Part shown: positions 1-5,950 of the stretch, in pieces | How the letters are laid out: each line of letters opens with the position of its first letter | Position numbering within the stretch: position 1 is the first letter of the stretch | NCBI GenBank assembly: GCA_013041585.1 | Contig: JABEVM010000045.1 | Coordinates: forward strand, 1-7,557 | Source: Chlamydiota bacterium | GTDB taxonomy: Bacteria > Chlamydiota > Chlamydiia > Chlamydiales > Rhabdochlamydiaceae | Length of the DNA: 7,557 bases | Direction: 5' to 3' | Program-made: the position numbers and the translations under genes | Notes under the pieces: model-generated | The model's database searches: none | The model's input: only the letters and a program-made list of their open reading frames with translations | What the model was told of the DNA's origin: nothing

Positions 1-2
1 AC

Positions 3-338
3 CGAATAGGTTTACCTAAATTTCGTATCGCGCAAGCCATTATGGGAGCGTTAGTTCCTTTCAACGGATCTCTCTATTTATATGGAGGCTTTGGGCTTGA
101 TATTTTTTTAGGTAGGCATGTTGTTATTACACCGAGCTTTTGTCCTGGGGTATATTTCCAAGGAAAGGGAAAAAATTTGGGATATCCTCTAGAATTTCGC
201 TCATCTGTTGAAATCGCTTACGTTTTTACAAATAGATCCCGCATTGGAGTTCAGGGTTATCATATCTCGAATGGAAGTATGGCTGGAAAAAATCCTGGAG
301 AAGAGTCGCTTCTACTTTTTTACGCCCTCCATCTTTAA
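3..338 (+). CDS. pagL: Lipid A 3-O-deacylase (PagL / acyloxyacyl hydrolase family), C-terminal part
   Basis: This is the 3' end of a gene that starts left of the window; the frame is open from base 3 and 111 residues are visible. PagL enzymes are outer-membrane beta-barrels that remove the ester-linked acyl chain at position 3 of lipid A. The visible segment has alternating barrel strands, a Gly-rich stretch (YGGFGLD), an LEFRSS strand, and the diagnostic HISN motif followed by NPGEE. The His (bases 261-263), the Ser two residues later and a Glu 14 residues after the His (303-305) reproduce the spacing of the PagL catalytic triad (His126, Ser128, Glu140 in Pseudomonas aeruginosa); the Asn after the Ser fits the oxyanion-hole position. 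The ATG at 42 is internal to the barrel and is not the real start. The gene converges on the pirin gene with a 26-bp gap and no obvious terminator. The family call is firm; lipid A activity itself is inferred. Confidence 0.85.
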   Translation, partial: RIGLPKFRIAQAIMGALVPFNGSLYLYGGFGLDIFLGRHVVITPSFCPGVYFQGKGKNLGYPLEFRSSVEIAYVFTNRSRIGVQGYHISNGSMAGKNPGEESLLLFYALHL

Positions 339-364
339 AGTAATTGCAAAATGAGAAATAGTTT

Positions 365-1060
365 TTAGGCTAAGTCAAAAAGCAGCAGTTCTGTATCTTG
401 AATTGCTTCAAAAGACAATATTGTTTCTTTGCTTACCTGCAAACCATCGCCAGCATCAAGACTGTTTCCATTGATGATGATAGGTCCCTTTACAATTTGA
501 ACCCATATAAAACGATTTGAGTTGATAGGGAAAGTAAAGGACTCGCTTTTACCTAAGATCAATCGATAGAGTAGGACCTCTTGATGGATTTGTAGAGAAC
601 CTTCCTTGCCCTCTTTTGATGCTAATAGGTGAAGTGGCTCTCCCGGTTTTTTTGGAAACGTGCGTTCGTAATGAGAGGGGGTAAGGTTATCTTTATCGGG
701 ATGAATCCAAATTTGCAAAAGGTGAACTGGCTTTTCTGAAGAAGCGTTATACTCGCTATGGGTGATGCCAGATCCTGCTGACATGAGCTGAACATCTCCC
801 TGTTTTATGATTACTTTGGAACCTGTGCTGTCTTGGTGCTGAAGCTCACCTTGGATAATATAGGTGAGAATTTCCATATTATCATGGGAATGGGGTGGAA
901 ACCCTCTAGAAGGAGCTACTGTATCTTCGTTGATCACTCGCAGAGCTCGAAATCCCATGTGGTTTTCATCATAATATTCACCAAATGAAAAAGTATGATA
1001 GCTTGTAAGCCATACTCTTTCACTTTTGCCTCTGTCGTTCGATTTTCTACTAAGTAGCAT
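365..1060 (-). CDS. Pirin family protein (YhhW-like bicupin, possible quercetin 2,3-dioxygenase)
   Basis: This 231-residue cytoplasmic bicupin has the same length as Escherichia coli YhhW. The N-terminal cupin has the pirin hallmarks: an HTFSFG/YYD motif (about 22-31), PPHSHDNMEI (55-64) and SAGSGITHSE (94-103). His57, His59, His101 and Glu103 fall at the positions of the metal-binding residues of the pirin/YhhW family, so an iron- or other metal-binding site should be intact. The C-terminal cupin (about 120-231) lacks such a cluster, as is usual. Family members cleave quercetin in vitro, but their physiological substrates are mostly unknown and others act as redox or transcription cofactors, so the specific role here is open. 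The start is supported by an AGGA about 9 bases upstream. It lies 30 bp downstream of the DUF4143 ATPase on the same strand and may be cotranscribed with it. Confidence 0.9.
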   Translation of the reverse strand: MLLSRKSNDRGKSERVWLTSYHTFSFGEYYDENHMGFRALRVINEDTVAPSRGFPPHSHDNMEILTYIIQGELQHQDSTGSKVIIKQGDVQLMSAGSGITHSEYNASSEKPVHLLQIWIHPDKDNLTPSHYERTFPKKPGEPLHLLASKEGKEGSLQIHQEVLLYRLILGKSESFTFPINSNRFIWVQIVKGPIIINGNSLDAGDGLQVSKETILSFEAIQDTELLLFDLA

Positions 1061-1090
1061 AGCGCTTTTCCTGGCTTTGCAATTTGATCT

Positions 1091-2350
1091 TTACGTATGT
1101 GTTATAAAACCTTGTAAATAAGTTGCCCAGTCTACAATCTTTCCAGGAAAACCAAGTTCGTTTTCTGCTTGGAGTAAAGCTCTTTCTTCTCGTTCGAGTG
1201 TAAGAGGATCGTTTGCGTCCCAAACGACTTGAATGAGTTCATATTTTCCCTGTTGATCTTGAGTAACAAAATCAACTTCATATCCATCAGAAGTGTGGTA
1301 ATAGAATACTTTTTTTCCCTGCCTTCGCAAGTCTAAATAAACTTGATTTTCCAATAATTTTTCTAAATTTTCTGATAAGTTAAAAGTGTTGGCTACAATT
1401 AACCCATTGTCAATAGCATAGATTTTTTTGGGTGTGGTCTGCATACGACGTAATGATTCTGTAAAAATGGGCACGGTAAAAATAAGAAAAGCATCTTCAA
1501 GATAAGTAAGATATGAATATAAGGTGTCTTTAGCAGCTTTGTGACCTTGGCTTTTGATATCATTATAAAATTTGTTGATAGAGAAAGGAGCGGAAACACT
1601 TTTAAGTAAAAAAGTAATAAAGTATTTTAATAACGCCACATTGCTAATTTGATGACGTTCAACGACATCTCTAAAAATCACGGTTTCTACATAGTTTTGT
1701 AATGTTTCGAGTTGTTCATTTTGCGGTATGGATTGAATGCCGGGGAATCCTCCTACGCGGAAATAATCGAGCAAATAGCTTCGTTGGTGATCTAGCGTCT
1801 TTTTTCCAAATGGCTTTGAAGGGAGATCAAGATCATGGTTTAGTAAATATTCCTTATAGCTATAAGGTAATATTTCGATAGCTAAAGAACGTCCTCTTAA
1901 AGAAGTTGCTATTTCCTTACTAAGTAATTTTGCAGAAGAACCTGTCACATAAATTTGAATGTTCTTTGTGTCTAACATTCTTCTTAAAACCAATGGCCAT
2001 TTTTCTACATTTTGAACCTCATCGAGAAACAGATAACAGCAATGATTGTGATTGTCAGGATAGAGGGTATACCATGCATCTAGCATTTTTCCCATTTCCT
2101 TGTGATCAATTGGTAAAATTCTGTCATCTTCAAAATTGATGTACAGAACGCGATCTATGGACAAACCGTCGGATAATAATTTTCGGATGGTCTGAAACAG
2201 AAAGTATGTTTTTCCTGAGCGGCGCATACCGACAGCCACTTTAATAAGGTTTTTAGCCTCTGGAAATTTGTAATCTCGGAGTGTGCTTTTATTAGTTAAA
2301 ACAATCGATGCTCTAAATTCTTCCTGTAGGGTTTGTAATATGGTTTCCAT
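1091..2350 (-). CDS. AAA-family ATPase with C-terminal DUF4143 domain
   Basis: This 419-residue protein belongs to the widespread but poorly understood ATP-binding/DUF4143 family. The N-terminal AAA module (about 30-165) has a Walker A motif GMRRSGKT (41-48), Walker B YLFLDEVQ (106-113, with Asp110 and Glu111), a sensor-1-like VTGSS (135-139) and an LRGR arginine motif (151-154). The RVGGFPG segment (198-204) is typical of the middle region. The C-terminal DUF4143 part (about 220-419) looks like a degenerate PD-(D/E)XK nuclease fold: LLENQVYLDL (332-341), YEVDF (357-361) and ELIQVVWD (371-378). The usual Glu-x-Lys is replaced by Gln-Val, a variant found in this family. No membrane segment is seen. 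The family is often assigned to accessory or defence-like functions, but its role is not established. An SD-like AGG lies about 7 bases before the ATG. An operator-like repeat pair precedes the gene, and pirin follows it. Confidence 0.88.
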   Translation of the reverse strand: METILQTLQEEFRASIVLTNKSTLRDYKFPEAKNLIKVAVGMRRSGKTYFLFQTIRKLLSDGLSIDRVLYINFEDDRILPIDHKEMGKMLDAWYTLYPDNHNHCCYLFLDEVQNVEKWPLVLRRMLDTKNIQIYVTGSSAKLLSKEIATSLRGRSLAIEILPYSYKEYLLNHDLDLPSKPFGKKTLDHQRSYLLDYFRVGGFPGIQSIPQNEQLETLQNYVETVIFRDVVERHQISNVALLKYFITFLLKSVSAPFSINKFYNDIKSQGHKAAKDTLYSYLTYLEDAFLIFTVPIFTESLRRMQTTPKKIYAIDNGLIVANTFNLSENLEKLLENQVYLDLRRQGKKVFYYHTSDGYEVDFVTQDQQGKYELIQVVWDANDPLTLEREERALLQAENELGFPGKIVDWATYLQGFITHT

Positions 2351-2359
2351 AGATTAACC

Positions 2360-2416
2360 TATCCTTTCTTATAAGGATAAGAATATCATATTTCGTCCTT
2401 CTTAACAAGGATAAGA
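2360..2416 (-). promoter_or_regulatory. Candidate promoter with two tandem inverted-repeat operators upstream of the DUF4143 ATPase
   Basis: Two matching elements lie 34 bp apart: TCCTT-N6-AAGGATAAGA at 2362-2382 and again at 2396-2416. Each is an inverted repeat (TCCTT/AAGGA) around a 6-base spacer, and both share the same TAAGA extension. In the left copy the dyad extends to TATCCTT/AAGGATA (2360-2366/2373-2379). On the minus strand a -10-like TATGAT (2385-2390) sits between the copies. That puts the outer copy where a -35 box would be and the inner copy over the expected transcription start, an arrangement suited to repression. The repeats are seen directly; the operator role and the promoter are inferred. 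No convincing -35 hexamer is present. Confidence 0.55.
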
Positions 2417-2495
2417 TAAAAAAATCGCATTAATATTCAGAATATAAGCAGGTTATGAATTTGAGTTTAAGGATTACACTATTCGAATAAGAAAG

Positions 2496-2534
2496 AAAAA
2501 ACGAATTTTGAGGGTGAGTCAAAATCCGTTTTTT
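2496..2534 (-). terminator. Rho-independent terminator downstream of the DUF378 gene
   Basis: Positions 2496-2511 and 2519-2534 form an almost perfect inverted repeat, 15 of 16 pairs, with one A/C mismatch at 2504/2526 and a 7-base loop. The arms begin with A6 and end with T6, so either strand yields a U-run. On the minus strand the hairpin starts 17 bp after the DUF378 stop codon and should end that transcript, insulating it from the ATPase promoter downstream. No plus-strand gene needs it. Confidence 0.85.
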
Positions 2535-2551
2535 GGGAAAGAGGGGTAAAT

Positions 2552-2761
2552 CTATTTTTTCTTGCAACGTTTGCAAATCGCATTCCATGCAAGAAGGCGA
2601 TAAGCTGCGCCAAGACCTACAACTGTGTAGATAACGCGAGACACTGGTGACATAAATCCAAAAAGTGTGTCTACGAGATTAAAATTGAAAAGGCCTACGA
2701 GACCCCAATTTAATCCGCCTATGATCAATAGGATTATAACAATAAGATCTAACGTTTTCAT
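2552..2761 (-). CDS. DUF378 family small inner-membrane protein
   Basis: A 69-residue protein with two predicted membrane helices (about residues 4-25 and 42-60) and the DUF378 signature GGLNWGLVGLFNFNLVDTLFG, divided here by position: the GGLNWGL core at about 15-21 and the LVDTLFG loop at about 29-35. The family is common in bacteria and has no established function. Two ATGs stand in tandem at 2764 and 2761. The strong SD AAGGAG (complement of 2767-2772) is only 2 bases from the first but 5 from the second, so the second is preferred; the difference is one residue. The tail is strongly basic with a Cys-x-x-Cys (CKRC) before three lysines, predicted to lie on the cytoplasmic side. The gene is monocistronic, ends in a strong terminator, and is divergent from the aldo/keto reductase. 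Confidence 0.85.
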   Translation of the reverse strand: MKTLDLIVIILLIIGGLNWGLVGLFNFNLVDTLFGFMSPVSRVIYTVVGLGAAYRLLAWNAICKRCKKK

Positions 2762-2831
2762 CATTTCTCCTTACGATTGATGTTCACGAAACTTAAGTCT
2801 TTAATTTGAGATATAAAACCTGTTTATTTTC

Positions 2832-2860
2832 TTGTCTAGTTTATTGCTTCATTTTATATT
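2832..2860 (+). promoter_or_regulatory. Candidate sigma-70-like promoter for the aldo/keto reductase
   Basis: A -35-like TTGTCT (2832-2837, 4 of 6 matches to consensus) is separated by 17 bases from a -10-like TATATT (2855-2860, 5 of 6). The expected transcript would start near 2867, about 20 bases before the preferred ATG and just before its SD. This placement also argues against the upstream ATG at 2806, which would lie ahead of the promoter. The call rests on sequence similarity alone, in an AT-rich region. Confidence 0.4.
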
Positions 2861-2886
2861 TCTTTCTTTGCAATGAGAGGAATTTT

Positions 2887-3696
2887 ATGAAGCAAAATCA
2901 TTTTTCTATTCCCTTACTTGGGCTTGGTACTTGGCAACTTTCTGGAAAGGAGTGCGAGCGCGCTGTCAAAGAAGCTCTCGAAATGGGATACAGGCATGTT
3001 GATACCGCAGAACTCTACGACAATCAGAAAGCGATAGGAAAAGCGCTTCAAGAGGTGGACAGAAGAGAGATTTTTATTACTTCGAAATTTTCCTTAGATA
3101 GCGTGCGAGAAAAGCATGTTCTTCAAGATGTAGAAAATCTTTGTGATAAGGCGCTAAGTGAGCTAAAGACAGACTATCTTGATTTGTATTTGCTGCATTG
3201 GCCTGATAGATCTAAACCCATTTCTGAAAGTTATACTGCGATGCAAGAGTTAGTTCGTAAGGGGAAAGTAAGGCATATAGGCGTGAGCAATTTCACAATC
3301 CACCATCTACAAGACCTTTTGAAACTAAATATTCCGATCGCTGCAAATCAAGTGGAATTTCATCCTTACTTGTATCAGGAAGAGCTTTGGGATTTTTGCA
3401 AATTGCATAACATCACGCTGATTTCCTATAGATCTTTAGGCAAAGGAGCTTTGCTAGAGGATCCCAAGCTGAAAGAGATCGCGAATCAGTATCAGAAAAC
3501 GGTAGCGCAGGTGATCCTGCGTTGGCTCACTCAGAAGAATATTCCTGTTATTCCAAAAGCTTCTTCTCAAGTGCATTTGAAAGAAAATTTAGAAATTTCC
3601 ACATTTTCTTTGGATGAGAAAGATAGCAGAGCAATGGATGCCCTTCACAGAAATAAAAGGTATTGTGGAGAGTCTGATCCTGAATTTGCTTATTAA
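2887..3696 (+). CDS. Aldo/keto reductase (AKR superfamily, 2,5-diketo-gluconate reductase-like)
   Basis: A 269-residue cytoplasmic NADPH-dependent reductase of aldehydes and ketones; the substrate cannot be told from sequence. It has the N-terminal LGLGTW (11-16), GYRHVDTAELYDN (34-46), LDLYLLHWP (98-106), GKVRHIGVSNF (126-136) and NQVEFHPY (154-161). The catalytic tetrad is complete: Asp39, Tyr44, Lys67 and His104. The cofactor loop VIPKASS (221-227) is present, with His230 where many relatives have Arg. The usual AYSPL-type motif reads SYRSLGKG (180-187). The frame stays open upstream to an ATG at 2806, but that would add a Cys/Phe-rich extension foreign to the family. The ATG at 2887 has a GAGAGGA SD at 2875-2881 and gives the family's usual length. 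It converges on the outer-membrane protein gene with a 25-bp gap. Confidence 0.92.
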   Translation: MKQNHFSIPLLGLGTWQLSGKECERAVKEALEMGYRHVDTAELYDNQKAIGKALQEVDRREIFITSKFSLDSVREKHVLQDVENLCDKALSELKTDYLDLYLLHWPDRSKPISESYTAMQELVRKGKVRHIGVSNFTIHHLQDLLKLNIPIAANQVEFHPYLYQEELWDFCKLHNITLISYRSLGKGALLEDPKLKEIANQYQKTVAQVILRWLTQKNIPVIPKASSQVHLKENLEISTFSLDEKDSRAMDALHRNKRYCGESDPEFAY

Positions 3697-3721
3697 GTGA
3701 ACTTTTTGATTACGTCACTGC

Positions 3722-4483
3722 TTAGAATCTGTACCCTAAACTTGCGCCAAAATCAAATCCACCCAGGTATACACTAAAATTTGTACCGCTTAAGCTGTCG
3801 TGAACCTCTTTTTTATCATATCTATAATTTGCAAAGACGCCTAGGAGTAACTCATCGTAGATTCTACATTTTGAACTTATTCCTATGGTTGCACCAAACG
3901 TGTTTTTAGCTATGACGTGCTTGAAGTAGCTAGAATGCTGTTTTGTATTCGTATAAAGATAGTTTGGACCTATCTGACCACTTACTTCAAACCTCGATAA
4001 AAAGTGGTATGTATACCCTAATCCTGCAGAAACCGGAACCTGTGTGATTGTTGTGGAAACATTAGATGGGACTTCTTTAATGGTTCCTTTTTTATGGAAA
4101 TAGCCTGGTTCTACCCAAACATATAAATTATCATAAAACGTATAGCTAACCTCAGCGAGTGTAATATATCCACCACTGTAGATTTTTCTGAGAGTAGAGC
4201 TTTGAGGGTAGAAATATGCGGGTCTAAATTCTACTTCTAAGCCAATGGGTGATTTACTCTTTTGCTTTGTGGGTTCGCTGGAAAGATCGACTCTATTTGG
4301 GATGTCTTTCTTATTTACGTTATCTTGGCTATTTATTGATTCTTGATCTTCCAAAGTGTCCTTATCGGCTGGGATATCTTCACTACTTGTTTCTTCTCGC
4401 TGATCAGACATTCCTTCGTCGCTATGTAAAAAAACTAATGGAAATATACTCAATATAGAGAAAATGTATTTATTAATATTCAT
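3722..4483 (-). CDS. Outer-membrane beta-barrel protein with acidic N-terminal linker
   Basis: This 253-residue protein has an N-terminal signal peptide (about 1-21: Lys5, then a hydrophobic core, cleavage probably near HSD). A polar, probably disordered segment follows (about 22-78), rich in Asp, Glu and Ser at first and Lys/Arg later. From about 79 to the end come roughly eight amphipathic strands with aromatic girdles (for example GLEVEFRPAYFYP, NLYVWVEPGYF, RFEVSGQIGPNYLY). The protein ends in GASLGYRF, with the terminal Phe recognised by the barrel assembly machinery. The size fits a small OmpA/OmpW-like barrel, but I cannot name a specific family. The start lies 6 bases after the stop of the Asp-box propeller gene, and its SD (AGGA, 4 bases from the ATG) overlaps that stop, so translation is probably coupled. 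A single Cys (206) is present. The function, possibly anchoring or displaying the propeller, is inference. Confidence 0.75.
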   Translation of the reverse strand: MNINKYIFSILSIFPLVFLHSDEGMSDQREETSSEDIPADKDTLEDQESINSQDNVNKKDIPNRVDLSSEPTKQKSKSPIGLEVEFRPAYFYPQSSTLRKIYSGGYITLAEVSYTFYDNLYVWVEPGYFHKKGTIKEVPSNVSTTITQVPVSAGLGYTYHFLSRFEVSGQIGPNYLYTNTKQHSSYFKHVIAKNTFGATIGISSKCRIYDELLLGVFANYRYDKKEVHDSLSGTNFSVYLGGFDFGASLGYRF

Positions 4484-4489
4484 AGTATC

Positions 4490-5806
4490 CTATGGCAGGT
4501 TAACAGTTGTAGGAGGGCTTTCTTGATTATACATATCGAGCCAGGTTAAGTAATAAGTAGTTGTAGCGTTCTGCTTTCTTCCGTGGTCATTATATGTGTT
4601 TGCGGCGCCTTGAAAAATCATGTTTTGCATCCCGTCTCGGTAGACTCTATAAGCCGCAGCTTGAGGGATTGCTGTCCAAGATAGCTCATTCACGATATCT
4701 TTTTGAAATGCGCTATGATATTTCTTTTGTTTGCCAGACGCATTTAAAGAGGTTGTTAAGGGAGGAGCAAAATTGGAAAAGGCCGAAAAGACATTCGAAC
4801 CTTGAATCCATACACGAATTCCCAATGAACCATCGCTTGTTAAGGAAACAATTGGCTGAGTTCCGGCAGGAGGTGGTGCTGAATCGGGAAAACTCATCCA
4901 GGCAGCGCCTTTGGTGAAGCTAACTGATGAATCTAGATCATGCGTGTTATTATTCTGGCGTACGTTTACAACAATTGCATCGTTACTACTTGCTGCAATG
5001 GAGGGGGCAGCTCCAGGACCTACCGACGTTTGTATCCAAGTTTGCCCATTATCCTTGCTATAGGCTGAGTAGGTGTTATTTCCCCCTACGTCAGACCAGG
5101 TCAAATTTACCTGGTTTCCATCGGTACTTACTGCAATAGAAGAACTAGATCCAGTTGCTACAGTAGTTACATTAGTCCAGTTGATTCCCTGGTTAGAACT
5201 AAAGGCTGTCATGATATTTGAGCCGTCGACCCAAGTAACGTAGATTTTATCAGCTGTACTATTTGTACAGATTTTCGGAGTGGTCCCAAGCCCAATTTCA
5301 GTTTGATTTATCCAGGATAGGCCATTATTTGCGGAGTATAATGAAAAGAGTTTTGAAGTGTTATTCTCTCTAAAAGCAATAAATGCTTGGGTTCCATCAG
5401 GTGTTGTAGCTATGGAGGGGAAAGAGCTTGGATGAAGAAAATCAAAGAGGGTGAGATGAAGATAGGAAGCTCCATAGTCTTGACTATACCCCACAATGAC
5501 ATGGTTGCCACTTATAAAAGCTACATAGGCGCTACTCCCATCATTACTTAGAGCTATTGTACCCGCTGTTCCAATTTCAATAGAAGGATATATGGTCCAA
5601 CTTTGTCCTTGGTTTGTGCTTGAAGCAGTATACACGTTCCCCGCGTTAGAAAAGGTGCATACAGCTACATTTCCATTTCCGCTGACGGCTACATCGATGT
5701 TACTTCCAGTGCCGATTAAAGAGGGTTGGCTCCATTGATTTAAAGCAGCAAAGCTTATTGAAGTATAGAAGGACAAGAAAATTAACAAACATTTCGATAT
5801 GTTCAT
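4490..5806 (-). CDS. Secreted Asp-box (BNR/sialidase-like) beta-propeller with C-terminal fibronectin III-like domain
   Basis: A 438-residue exported protein with a signal peptide at 1-20 (cleavage after SISFA; no lipobox). Residues about 25-345 hold six Asp-box-like repeats, S-x-(D/N)-x-G-x-(S/T)-W or close variants, ending at Trp70, Tyr115, Trp165, Trp210, Trp257 and Trp303 at a steady 45-50 residue spacing. A degenerate seventh (NVFSAFSN) lies near 338-346. Between boxes recur strands like SIAVSTDG and VNLTWSDVGG, as expected for a propeller. After a linker (350-372), residues about 373-436 resemble a fibronectin III domain (ELSWTAI, YRVYRDG, TTYYLTW). The repeats resemble sialidases, but I see no arginine triad or N-terminal RIP motif, so glycan or protein binding is likelier than hydrolysis. 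It is the first gene of a tightly coupled pair with the downstream outer-membrane barrel. Its SD (GAGAG) is modest. Confidence 0.8.
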   Translation of the reverse strand: MNISKCLLIFLSFYTSISFAALNQWSQPSLIGTGSNIDVAVSGNGNVAVCTFSNAGNVYTASSTNQGQSWTIYPSIEIGTAGTIALSNDGSSAYVAFISGNHVIVGYSQDYGASYLHLTLFDFLHPSSFPSIATTPDGTQAFIAFRENNTSKLFSLYSANNGLSWINQTEIGLGTTPKICTNSTADKIYVTWVDGSNIMTAFSSNQGINWTNVTTVATGSSSSIAVSTDGNQVNLTWSDVGGNNTYSAYSKDNGQTWIQTSVGPGAAPSIAASSNDAIVVNVRQNNNTHDLDSSVSFTKGAAWMSFPDSAPPPAGTQPIVSLTSDGSLGIRVWIQGSNVFSAFSNFAPPLTTSLNASGKQKKYHSAFQKDIVNELSWTAIPQAAAYRVYRDGMQNMIFQGAANTYNDHGRKQNATTTYYLTWLDMYNQESPPTTVNLP

Positions 5807-5840
5807 TTTGACTCTCGTAAGATAATGAATAAAGAAAGAC

Positions 5841-5868
5841 TATCAAAGTAGAAAGAGGATATCAAAGT
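5841..5868 (-). promoter_or_regulatory. Direct repeat upstream of the propeller/barrel operon, possible regulator site or promoter elements
   Basis: TATCAAAGT occurs at 5841-5849 and again at 5860-5868, 19 bp apart, with similar purine-rich sequence (AAAGAAAG, AGAAAGAG) ahead of each. Read on the minus strand each copy contains TTGATA, a 5-of-6 match to a -35 box, but no good -10 follows at proper spacing. A better -10 hexamer, TATAAA (5872-5877), lies just upstream with only a weak -35. The repeats may therefore be regulator half-sites near the transcription start or AT-rich coincidence. The rest of the 144-bp gap (5807-5950) shows no hairpin or terminator for the SDR gene. Confidence 0.25.
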
Positions 5869-5950
5869 TTTTTTATATGTTTCAGAAAGTTCTCCTATAA
5901 ATAATCACCTAAAACAAAGATTTTTCTGATTGAGGATTTACAAAATAAAT

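Noticed and set aside
1399..2139. Short frames overlapping the ATPase on both strands (1399-1599 minus, 1930-2139 plus)
   Set aside because: They are contained in the ATPase reading frame, which has intact motifs throughout, and they show no family resemblance.
2480..2489. Ten-base palindrome TATTCGAATA
   Set aside because: Short and AT-rich, with no partner copy and no position relative to a promoter; chance explains it.
2806..2886. N-terminal extension of the aldo/keto reductase from the ATG at 2806
   Set aside because: It adds 27 residues rich in Cys and Phe that no AKR needs, lacks an SD, and lies across the best promoter candidate. The ATG at 2887 has a good SD and family-typical length.
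3695..3719. Hairpin AGTGA/TCACT between the aldo/keto reductase and the outer-membrane protein gene
   Set aside because: Only 5 pairs with a 14-base loop and no terminal T-run, so it is not a convincing terminator for either strand.
4594..5139. Plus-strand open frames opposite the propeller gene (4594-4917 and 4927-5139)
   Set aside because: They lie antisense to a well-supported repeat protein, have no SD or recognisable domain, and are Arg/Leu-rich in the way antisense shadows usually are.
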